From contig JANYGY010000026.1 in the NCBI GenBank assembly GCA_025362255.1, positions 1 through 16,314 of the forward strand: DNA of 16,314 bases. The letters are read 5' to 3'. The notes under the pieces are model-generated. The model searched no databases, was not told the DNA's origin, and saw only the letters and a list, made by a program, of their open reading frames with translations. Below are positions 5,996 to 12,131 of this stretch, one piece after another. How positions within the stretch are numbered: position 1 is the stretch's first letter; the number at the start of each line of letters is the position of its first letter. Both the position numbers and the translations under genes were made by a program. Source of the stretch: Planctomycetales bacterium (GTDB taxonomy: Bacteria > Planctomycetota > UBA11346).

Positions 5996-7206
5996 CACGT
6001 GCCTTTCAGGACCGCGGCAAAAGCCGAGGCCTTGGTCAAGACTTCGGCCCACTCATGTTCGCCGATTGAATCGGCGACGATGCCGCCACCGGCATGCACC
6101 GCGATCTGTTGGCGGTCGCCTTCAGAGGTGGTGAGAGAGGTGGTGAGAGCGGTGGTGAGAGTGGTGATGATGGCGGTGCGAATAGCGACGTTCAGCTGGC
6201 CGGCGCCGCGTTCGTCGACCCAGCCGAAGCTGCCGCAATACGGACCCCGAGGTCCGCCTTCGATGCTTGAAATAATTTCCATGGCTTTGCGTTTGGGCGC
6301 GCCGGTGATCGAGCCAGCGGGAAAAACCGCACCGAGGATGTCCCGCCATCCGGTCCCCGGACGTAATCGCGCCACGATGTCAGCGGCCCGATGGTGGGCA
6401 TACGGCAGGTCGATCACCCGCCCCGCATCCATCACTCGCACGCTGCCCGGCTCGGCGACGCGGCCGAGATCATTGCGCACCAGATCGACGATCATCGCCA
6501 ATTCGGCGGCGTCTTTCGCGCTGGTCAGCAATTCAGCGCGATGACCGAGCGGCCGGGTGCCCTTGATCGGGCTGCTCGCGATCACGCCGTCAGCACAGGC
6601 GACCAGGCATTCGGGGCTGTGGCTGACGATCGAAGGCCGCCCTGGTCGGCGGATGCAGCCGGCGAACGGCGCCGGATTGGCGGCGAGCAACGCCGCGAAC
6701 ACGTCGAGGTCATCGCCGGCTTTCAACGTCGCGCAAAAAGGCAGCGTGAGGTTGACCTGATAACAGTCGCCCGCCGCGATGTGCGCACTGATGCGGCGCA
6801 CCCGCGTGACGTGTCCGGCGCAATCCCAGGCGGGGCGCAGCGCGGCTTCTGCAAGGCGAGGTGCAATCGCCGGCCGCGCCGCGCCAGGCAGCCGCACATC
6901 ACCAAACGGCCGGCAGATCCCGAGCGGATCCCACACCAAACCGGAGCGCACGCGCACGACGTCGACCGCGCCCTCGTAATCGAGCTGGACGAGCCAGCCC
7001 CCGGCGAAGCGATCCCACCCGTGGGGGTTCGGCGTGGACGATATTTGGTTGGTCTCAGGCGCGAGTGGCAGGTCGGCGAGGGTTGCCGGTTCGACATCCC
7101 AAGTCAGCACGCTCCACGGACCCGCCAGGCACCAGACCTGGGGCGCGTGGTGCAACGCCGCGAGCGCATCCGCCAAGGTCAGGGTGGGCGGGATCGCTGC
7201 GTTCAC
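5995..7206 (-). CDS. pabB: Aminodeoxychorismate synthase component I (PabB)
   Basis: A 403-residue chorismate-binding enzyme that makes 4-amino-4-deoxychorismate for folate synthesis, normally with the glutaminase PabA, which is not in this window. Conserved blocks are HIAAGDCYQVNLT (142-154), HSPECLV (196-202), PIKGTRPLG (213-221), AMIVDLVRNDLGRV (237-250), GSITGAPKRKAMEII (298-312), GPYCGSFGWV (321-330) and HAGGGIVADS (371-380). Lys215 in PIKGT is the PabB-type nucleophile; anthranilate synthase has Ala there, so PabB is preferred over TrpE. It begins with GTG in a GTGA overlap with the nadC stop. Residues 346-361 (TTLTTALTTSLTT) are an unusual Thr-rich insertion produced by a DNA tandem repeat. 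Confidence 0.92.
   Translation of the reverse strand: MNAAIPPTLTLADALAALHHAPQVWCLAGPWSVLTWDVEPATLADLPLAPETNQISSTPNPHGWDRFAGGWLVQLDYEGAVDVVRVRSGLVWDPLGICRPFGDVRLPGAARPAIAPRLAEAALRPAWDCAGHVTRVRRISAHIAAGDCYQVNLTLPFCATLKAGDDLDVFAALLAANPAPFAGCIRRPGRPSIVSHSPECLVACADGVIASSPIKGTRPLGHRAELLTSAKDAAELAMIVDLVRNDLGRVAEPGSVRVMDAGRVIDLPYAHHRAADIVARLRPGTGWRDILGAVFPAGSITGAPKRKAMEIISSIEGGPRGPYCGSFGWVDERGAGQLNVAIRTAIITTLTTALTTSLTTSEGDRQQIAVHAGGGIVADSIGEHEWAEVLTKASAFAAVLKGT
6124..6171. repeat. 12-nt x 4 tandem repeat inside pabB
   Basis: Units AGAGGTGGTGAG (6124-6135 and 6136-6147, identical), AGCGGTGGTGAG (6148-6159) and AGTGGTGATGAT (6160-6171). They encode the repeated Leu-Thr-Thr pattern at PabB residues 346-361, between the conserved IRTA strand and HAGGGIVADS. 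In relatives this is a short loop, so the array probably lengthens a surface loop without disrupting the fold. Confidence 0.9.
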
Positions 7207-8135
7207 GGTGCCTGATCCCGGGACAGCAGGTCCTTGAGCGGCGTGCAGCGCAGCGACAGATCGAGCGAGCGCACTGAATGGGTCAGTTCGCCGGTTGAAA
7301 TGCGATCGACGCCTGCATCGGCGAACGAGCGCACGGTGTGCAAGGTGATGCCGCCTGAGGCTTCGAGCAGGACCGCGCGCGCTTGCCCGGTCGCGCGCAC
7401 GCAGGCGTCACGCCGGGCGACGGCTTCGCGCACCATCGCGGGTGCGAGATTGTCGAGCAGGATGATGTCGGCGCCGGCGTGGATGCAGGGCTCGAGATCA
7501 TCGAGGCGTTCGATCTCGACCTCGACGCGTACGTGCTCGCCGACCTGCTGACGACTGCGGCGCACGGCCTCGGCCGGGCCCGACCCGAGCAGACCGGCGG
7601 GCATCAACGCGATGTGGTTCTCCTTGATCAGCACTTGGTCGAACAGGCCCTGACGATGGTTGGCGCCACCGCCGGCGAGCACCGCGTGTTTTTGCAGCAG
7701 CCGCATACCCGGAGTGGTTTTGCGGGTGTCGAGAATCTGGGCGCGGGTGCCGGCCACGGCCTCGACATAACGCCGGGTCAAAGTCGCGGTGCCCGACAGG
7801 CGTTGGCACAGATTCAAGCCGGTGCGTTCGGCGAGCAGCATCGCGGTGGCATCGCCCGCCATGGTCATGACCACCGTCCCGGGCGTCACCGTCGTGCCAT
7901 CGGCGAGCAGCTCGGAGACCTGCACATCGCTGCCCAATTCGGTGAAGATCGACTGGAAAAGCCACATCCCGCAGATCACCCCGGGCTCTTTCGCGCGCAC
8001 CGTGCCGCGCAGCCGCGCACCCGGCGCGAGGGTCGCGGCGCAGGTGACATCGACGCCAAAGCGCAGGTCCTCATGCAACGCGATGCGAATCAGCGCGGTG
8101 ATGTCCGGATGGGCGGCAAGAGCGTGCTCAGTCAT
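7203..8135 (-). CDS. nadC: Nicotinate-nucleotide pyrophosphorylase (carboxylating)
   Basis: A 310-residue quinolinate phosphoribosyltransferase, a cytoplasmic enzyme of de novo NAD synthesis that converts quinolinate and PRPP to nicotinate mononucleotide and CO2. Family signatures are EDLRFGVDVT (22-31), AERTGLNLCQRLSG (102-115), LDTRKTTPGMRLLQK (135-149), AVLAGGGANHRQGL (151-164), VLIKENH (168-174), VEVEIE (204-209), ILLDNL (225-230) and EASGGI (258-263). Length is slightly above the usual 270-290. AGGT lies five bases before the ATG, a plausible ribosome site. It is 42 bases after the ABC ATPase stop and overlaps pabB by GTGA. nadA and nadB are not in view. Confidence 0.95.
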   Translation of the reverse strand: MTEHALAAHPDITALIRIALHEDLRFGVDVTCAATLAPGARLRGTVRAKEPGVICGMWLFQSIFTELGSDVQVSELLADGTTVTPGTVVMTMAGDATAMLLAERTGLNLCQRLSGTATLTRRYVEAVAGTRAQILDTRKTTPGMRLLQKHAVLAGGGANHRQGLFDQVLIKENHIALMPAGLLGSGPAEAVRRSRQQVGEHVRVEVEIERLDDLEPCIHAGADIILLDNLAPAMVREAVARRDACVRATGQARAVLLEASGGITLHTVRSFADAGVDRISTGELTHSVRSLDLSLRCTPLKDLLSRDQAP

Positions 8136-8177
8136 GGTGACCTGTTGCGAATAAGGCAGGAAAAGAAAGTGAGCGCA

Positions 8178-9173
8178 TCATCCGGCGCGGCCGCCGTACA
8201 ACGCCTTGACGACTTCTTCGATCGACGGCTCTTGGATCGTGACATCGGCGACCGGCAGCAGGCCCAGCACCTGTTGCAGGGTTGCCGGACAATCGACGCT
8301 GCGCTCAAGCGCCGCGGTCAGCTCGACCGGGCTGCCCTGCGTCCACCCGATGCCCAGACGGGGCAGGGCGGTGAGCTGGTCGAGGACCACCGCGCGGCTG
8401 AGCGTCAGCAACAGCCGTTTGCCACCGCCATAACGATCGGTCAGCGAATCGAGGCTGCCGTCATGCATGATCGCGCCCTGGTCGATGACCACCACGCGGC
8501 TGGTGAGGGCTTCGATGTCCTGCATGTCGTGGGTCGTCAGCAGGATCGTGGTGCCGAGTTCGCGATTGAGTTCGCGGAGGAATTCGCGCAGGCGGGTCTT
8601 GGTCACGACGTCGACCCCCACCGTCGGCTCATCGAGGAACAACACCGGCGGTTGATGCAGCAGGGCCGCCGCGATGTCGGCCTTCATCCGCTGCCCCAGC
8701 GACAGCTTGCGCACCGGGGTGCGCAAGAACGGCCCGAGTTCGAGCACTTCATCGAAACGTTTGAGGCGGCTGGCAAAATCTGCTGGCGATACGTCGTACA
8801 GATGGCGCAGCAGGTCGAAGCTTTCGCCCACCGCCAGATCCCACCACAACTGCGAGCGTTGACCGAACACCGCGCCGACGGTTTTGACATAGGCAGCGCG
8901 CTGGCGATGCGGGTCGAAGCCATTCACCCGCACCGTGCCCGAGGTCGGGGTCAGGATGCCGGTGAGCATTTTGATCGTGGTGCTTTTGCCGGCGCCGTTC
9001 GGGCCGATGTAGCCCACCGCCTGGCCTTGTGGAATCTCCAGCGAGATGCCCTTCACCGCGATCAGTTCGCGATGCCGGCGATCGACCACATCGCGCAGCG
9101 AGCCCCAGAAACCAGGGCGGCGGTCATAGGTGCGGAAAATCTTGGTCAGGCTGTCAGCCTGGATCGCGGGCAT
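8178..9173 (-). CDS. ABC-2 type transporter ATP-binding protein
   Basis: A 331-residue ATPase subunit. Walker A is GPNGAGKST (57-65), the signature LSLGQ (157-161), Walker B VLFLDEPTVGVD (177-188) and H-loop His215 (TTHDMQD). The extended N-terminus (FWGSLRDVVDRRHRELIAVKG) and the GQRSQLWWDL Q-loop region resemble the uncharacterised NatA-like group I know as COG4586, which works with two ABC-2 permeases. No permease gene is adjacent; the next gene downstream is nadC. ATG 9173 is chosen because starts at 9248 or 9368 add non-conserved residues, and 9368 would overlap the divergent adenosyltransferase gene. The transported substrate is unknown. Confidence 0.88.
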   Translation of the reverse strand: MPAIQADSLTKIFRTYDRRPGFWGSLRDVVDRRHRELIAVKGISLEIPQGQAVGYIGPNGAGKSTTIKMLTGILTPTSGTVRVNGFDPHRQRAAYVKTVGAVFGQRSQLWWDLAVGESFDLLRHLYDVSPADFASRLKRFDEVLELGPFLRTPVRKLSLGQRMKADIAAALLHQPPVLFLDEPTVGVDVVTKTRLREFLRELNRELGTTILLTTHDMQDIEALTSRVVVIDQGAIMHDGSLDSLTDRYGGGKRLLLTLSRAVVLDQLTALPRLGIGWTQGSPVELTAALERSVDCPATLQQVLGLLPVADVTIQEPSIEEVVKALYGGRAG

Positions 9174-9281
9174 GGCGAGACGGTAATGCCGACCACCGCG
9201 GGGAACATGTCCAGTCCCGCGCGGGCGGCAGGTTTTTATTTCGCGCATCGCACTTGAGCCAGCAGCCGCATCCTCGGTCGC

Positions 9282-9845
9282 ATGGTCACCCTCAATCGCA
9301 TCACCACCCGCACCGGCGACCAGGGCACCACCGGCCTGACCGATGGCACCCGGCTGGCGAAGGATCACCCGTTGATCAACGCCATCGGTGGTGTCGACGA
9401 GGCGAATTCGCTGCTCGGTCTGGTCCGCCTCGAAGCGCCGCTGAGCAATTTAGCCGTGGTTCAAAACGATCTCTTTGATCTCGGCGCCGATCTGGCGACC
9501 CCCCCAGGAAGTCCGTGGGAGGCCAAGATCCCGCGCATCACCGACGCCCAGATCGAACGTTTGGAGACCTGGGCAACCGCGGCGAACAGCGACATTGCGC
9601 CGCTGACCAGTTTCGTGCTGCCCGGCGGCAGTCGGGCCGCTGCGTGGCTGCATCTGGCGCGGACGGTCGTTCGCCGCGCTGAGCGTGACCTGGTCGCGGC
9701 GCAACACGCCGACGCCACGCGGGCCTGGAATCCCAACTGCGTGCGCTACCTCAATCGGCTCTCGGATTTGTGCTTCATCTGGGCGCGGGCGGCGAATGAC
9801 GGCGGAAAAAGCGACGTTCTGTGGGTTCCCGGCGGCGCGACCTGA
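9282..9845 (+). CDS. Cob(I)alamin adenosyltransferase, PduO type
   Basis: A 187-residue corrinoid adenosyltransferase that transfers the 5'-deoxyadenosyl group of ATP to cob(I)alamin, giving coenzyme B12. The ATP-binding N-terminal motif TRTGDQGTTGLTDG (9-22) matches the family TxTGDxGxT pattern. IGGVDEANSLLG (35-46), LFDLGADLATP (64-74), PGGSRAAAWLHLART (114-128), RRAERD (131-136) and YLNRLSD (156-162) are the remaining conserved blocks; the Arg/Glu pairs contact ATP in known structures. It lies divergent to the ABC ATPase gene with 108 bases between. There is no clear ribosome site before the ATG. No other cobalamin gene is near, so it may serve a B12-dependent mutase encoded elsewhere. Confidence 0.92.
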   Translation: MVTLNRITTRTGDQGTTGLTDGTRLAKDHPLINAIGGVDEANSLLGLVRLEAPLSNLAVVQNDLFDLGADLATPPGSPWEAKIPRITDAQIERLETWATAANSDIAPLTSFVLPGGSRAAAWLHLARTVVRRAERDLVAAQHADATRAWNPNCVRYLNRLSDLCFIWARAANDGGKSDVLWVPGGAT

Positions 9846-9856
9846 ATCGCTGTCGC

Positions 9857-10387
9857 TTATGAACCGCGCTTCATCCGCTGCGCCATTTCGCGCTCGTTGT
9901 CGCGGCCCTGGGCGCGCTTGATCAGATCCTGACGCTTGTCGCCATGGGTTTTCCCTTGGCACAGGCAGATCGCGACCTTGGCCTTGCCCCCGCGAAACAG
10001 CAGTCGTTCGGGGACCATCGTCAGGCCCTTGGTCGCCAGCTTGGCGATGATCTTGTTGATCTCCTTGCGGTGCATCAGCAGTTTGCGCGGTTGCTGCGGC
10101 TGGTGGCCCCAGACCCCAGCCTGACGGTATTCACCGATGTGCAGGCCATACAGCCAGAGCTCTTCATCGGGGCTGGGACGGGCGTGGGCGTCGCCCCACT
10201 GCACGTCACCGGCACGCAGGCTTTTGACTTCGCTGCCCATCAGCACCAAGCCGGCCTCCCACGAATCGATGATCGCGTAGTCATGGCGCAGTTTGCGATT
10301 GTACAGGATCTCCAGCACGCCGCCGGTCTTCTTGGCCTGATCGTCAAATTTTTTCGCCGGCGGTTTCGCCTCAGGTTTCTTCGCCAT
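9857..10387 (-). CDS. smpB: SsrA-binding protein SmpB
   Basis: A 176-residue tmRNA-binding protein that delivers alanyl-tmRNA to stalled ribosomes (trans-translation). Conserved blocks are YNRKLRHDYAI (29-39), GLVLMGSEVKSLRAG (46-60), HIGEYRQAG (83-91), QPRKLLMHRKEI (99-110), GLTMVPERL and GKTHGDKRQDLIKR. The Lys-rich first 22 residues (KKPEAKPPAKKFDDQAKK) are an N-terminal extension beyond the core, and the C-terminal basic tail that inserts in the ribosome is present. The gene converges on the adenosyltransferase gene with 11 bases between stops. The tmRNA gene itself is not in the window. Confidence 0.96.
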   Translation of the reverse strand: MAKKPEAKPPAKKFDDQAKKTGGVLEILYNRKLRHDYAIIDSWEAGLVLMGSEVKSLRAGDVQWGDAHARPSPDEELWLYGLHIGEYRQAGVWGHQPQQPRKLLMHRKEINKIIAKLATKGLTMVPERLLFRGGKAKVAICLCQGKTHGDKRQDLIKRAQGRDNEREMAQRMKRGS

Positions 10388-10459
10388 GGGATCCAGAGTG
10401 TGGTCGTGGATGAGTCCTTCCCATCGAAAAGACCCGCGCTGGGCACAACGGGCGAGCGA

Positions 10460-10891
10460 TCACGCCAAGAAGGCGGCAACGGCTGCAGGATTCGCGCAAT
10501 CGGCTTCAACCAGCCGGCCGCGTTCGACGCCATCGGCGATGAACAGCAGGGTTGGGATCCGCGCCAGGCGCATCAGCGGATGCAGGCGATAGGGATGAGT
10601 CGGCTGGTTTTTCCATTCGCTGCGCTGGCCAACCGGGCATTCGTACACCGTCAGATCGCGGCGCAGTCTGGCGATCGAAGCCCGCAAGACCGGATCCGCG
10701 GTGACGCAATCCGGGCACCAGCTGTCGCCGGTTTGCGGATCCTCGGCGCCGAAAAAGAGAAAGAGCGCCGAGCCGCCTGAAATCGTGGGCGACGTCGCCG
10801 AGGTCACGGAGGCGAGGGCGGCAAAGGTCTCGGCAGGAGTCGCGCAGCGCATGATCGACATATCTGCGAGTTTCACGCTGGTCCCCGACAC
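10460..10891 (-). CDS. TXNDC17/TRP14-like (DUF953) thioredoxin-fold protein
   Basis: A 143-residue thioredoxin-like protein. FLFFGAEDPQTGDSWCPDC (44-62) has the WCPDC active site characteristic of the TXNDC17/TRP14 family instead of WCGPC. VTADPVL follows, then YECPVGQRSEWK (83-94), the cis-Pro loop RIPTLL (111-116) and a C-terminal LVEADC. This order matches eukaryotic TRP14, a cytosolic disulfide reductase for small substrates, almost block for block. There is no signal peptide. The start is uncertain: GTG 10891 has GAGG about 10 bases upstream, while ATG 10861 or 10852 would give a length closer to the family. It is transcribed divergently from the L7/L12-like gene. Function as a reductase is inferred from the two active-site cysteines. 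Confidence 0.85.
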   Translation of the reverse strand: MSGTSVKLADMSIMRCATPAETFAALASVTSATSPTISGGSALFLFFGAEDPQTGDSWCPDCVTADPVLRASIARLRRDLTVYECPVGQRSEWKNQPTHPYRLHPLMRLARIPTLLFIADGVERGRLVEADCANPAAVAAFLA

Positions 10892-10969
10892 GCCACCGAG
10901 ACCTCGGGTTCAGCCTGCGACCGGCCCTTGGCGAGTTATGACGTCAACCAAGCCGACGTGCTAACGAGG

Positions 10970-10999
10970 TTGACCGCAGCTCAGGCGCCTCAATCATTC
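10970..10999 (+). promoter_or_regulatory. Possible promoter of the L7/L12-like gene
   Basis: TTGACC (10970-10975) and TCATTC (10994-10999) are separated by 18 bases, and the ATG follows 11 bases later, so the leader would be only a few bases long. The -10 match is weak. It lies in the 119-base divergent interval; I see no other strong element there. Confidence 0.3.
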
Positions 11000-11010
11000 A
11001 GCATCTCTGC

Positions 11011-12063
11011 ATGGCCACATTTACCTTCATCCTTCGTGCCTGTCCCGAGGCCGCGAAACCCGCGATCGCGCAGCTCCTTGGTCGGGCCTTCAGCCTGAAA
11101 GAGAGCACCTGCGCTTCGATCGCGGATTCGGCGCCGATCGTCCTGCTACCAGATATGACGCGCGAAGAATCGGCGGTCATGCATCTGGTGCTCGGCGGGT
11201 TCGCCCGCATCGGCGCCGAAGTCGAGTTCAGCGCGTTTGTCCCCGAGGACCTGCCGAAGATCGATTGGCCGCGCCGGCCGCAGGTGTTCAAGCGTGACAT
11301 CTCCGAGCACGTCGCCGATTTCCAATTGCTGGTGCCGTTGCCCAGCGGGGGCAGCCGCAGTCTGCTGTCATTGCTGCTGAACGCCTTTCCTGGTGGATCC
11401 GCCACGGGCGAACAGGCTCAAATCAGCCCGTCGGGCACTATCGTCAGCGACGCCCCGGTGGCGATGCCGGCCAAGTCGAACAACGAATTCCGGGGCATTC
11501 AATTGCCCGAGATCACGCCTTTTGGCGGGGTCAAAGCCCTGCCGCCGCCGACGTCATCGCGTCCGGGCACGGGGCGCGTCGTCAAATCGTCGTCGCCGGC
11601 CACGGGCGCCTTCGGGGGCAACAGCTCAGGGAATCAGGTCGGCAATGACGACACCTTGGCGCGCTTGAACGAGCTGTTTCCGGAAGAGGAATCCAGCGGC
11701 TTTATTCCTAACAACCAGGACATCACCTCGATCCTGAACAAATTGCTGCCCGATGAAGATTCAGGCAACGGCATGGCCCCGGTCGCCAGCTCTGGCCGCC
11801 GGCCGGGCGTGGGAGCGGCAACTGCGGGTGGCCAGCAGGCCGGATGGGCAGTCTTCCTAGCCAAGATCGCGGACGAAGGCCGGCGCCAGAAGGCCGTCCC
11901 CTTGATCGCGGAGATGGCCAAGATCACCCCCGACGAAGCCGAAGCGCTGTCGAAGAAAGTCATTATCCCGGTGCTCAAGGGCGCCTCGCAGGCCGACGCC
12001 GAAGCGGCCAAGCAGAAGTTCGCCAAAATCGGAATCCTGGCCCGGGTCAAAGGCCCGGAATAG
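11011..12063 (+). CDS. Protein with two L7/L12 C-terminal-like domains
   Basis: A 350-residue protein that I read as three parts. Residues about 3-76 (ACPEAAKPAIAQLLGRAFSL ... LGGFARIGAEVEF) and 279-347 (RQKAVPLIAEMAKITPDEAE ... GASQADAEAAKQKFAKIGIL) both follow the pattern of the ribosomal protein L7/L12 C-terminal domain: helix, 'SLKEA'-like turn, Pro-containing strand, 'S..DAE..K..' helix, then a final V-rich strand. The linker (about 115-275) is Gly/Ser/Pro-rich and probably disordered. It contains two copies of a short acidic motif, LNELFPEEES (219-228) and LNKLLPDEDS (242-251). It lacks the L7/L12 N-terminal dimerisation domain, so it is not rplL. Binding to translation GTPases or ribosomes is a hypothesis only. 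The cytoplasm is likely, as no signal or membrane segment is seen. Confidence 0.7.
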   Translation: MATFTFILRACPEAAKPAIAQLLGRAFSLKESTCASIADSAPIVLLPDMTREESAVMHLVLGGFARIGAEVEFSAFVPEDLPKIDWPRRPQVFKRDISEHVADFQLLVPLPSGGSRSLLSLLLNAFPGGSATGEQAQISPSGTIVSDAPVAMPAKSNNEFRGIQLPEITPFGGVKALPPPTSSRPGTGRVVKSSSPATGAFGGNSSGNQVGNDDTLARLNELFPEEESSGFIPNNQDITSILNKLLPDEDSGNGMAPVASSGRRPGVGAATAGGQQAGWAVFLAKIADEGRRQKAVPLIAEMAKITPDEAEALSKKVIIPVLKGASQADAEAAKQKFAKIGILARVKGPE

Positions 12064-12097
12064 GTCCGGAATAGGTCCGAAATAGGTCCGAAATCGG
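12055..12097. repeat. 11-nt x 4 tandem repeat across the stop codon, before rlmN
   Basis: Units CCGGAATAGGT (12055-12065, 12066-12076), CCGAAATAGGT (12077-12087) and CCGAAATCGG (12088-12097, incomplete). The first unit contains the stop codon of the L7/L12-like gene. Because the unit is 11 bases, its TAGs at 12061, 12072 and 12083 fall in all three frames. It occupies most of the 68-base gap to rlmN. Confidence 0.9.
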
Positions 12098-12131
12098 CGC
12101 AGCCTGCGGTGGCCGTACAAGCTGCCCAAAT

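Noticed and set aside
5995..7206. Anthranilate synthase (TrpE) instead of PabB
   Set aside because: The motif is PIKGT with Lys, the PabB signature; TrpE has Ala at that position, and no trp genes are nearby.
6391..7215. Plus-strand open frame of 274 codons opposite pabB
   Set aside because: Antisense shadow of a confidently identified enzyme; no domain visible.
7383..9257. Plus-strand open frame of 624 codons opposite nadC and the ABC ATPase
   Set aside because: It lies antisense to two genes with clear family motifs; its protein is rich in His, Arg, Gln and Ala with no motif, the usual by-product of high-GC codon bias.
9174..9368. Longer N-terminus for the ABC ATPase
   Set aside because: The added residues are not family-like and the longest form would overlap the divergent adenosyltransferase gene.
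9837..9856. Hairpin between the adenosyltransferase and smpB stops
   Set aside because: Only a 5-bp GCGAC/GTCGC stem with a 10-base loop and no T-tract; too weak to call a terminator.
11011..12063. Ribosomal protein L7/L12 itself (rplL)
   Set aside because: It is nearly three times too long, has two C-terminal-like domains, lacks the N-terminal dimerisation helix pair, and is not next to rplJ or rpoB.
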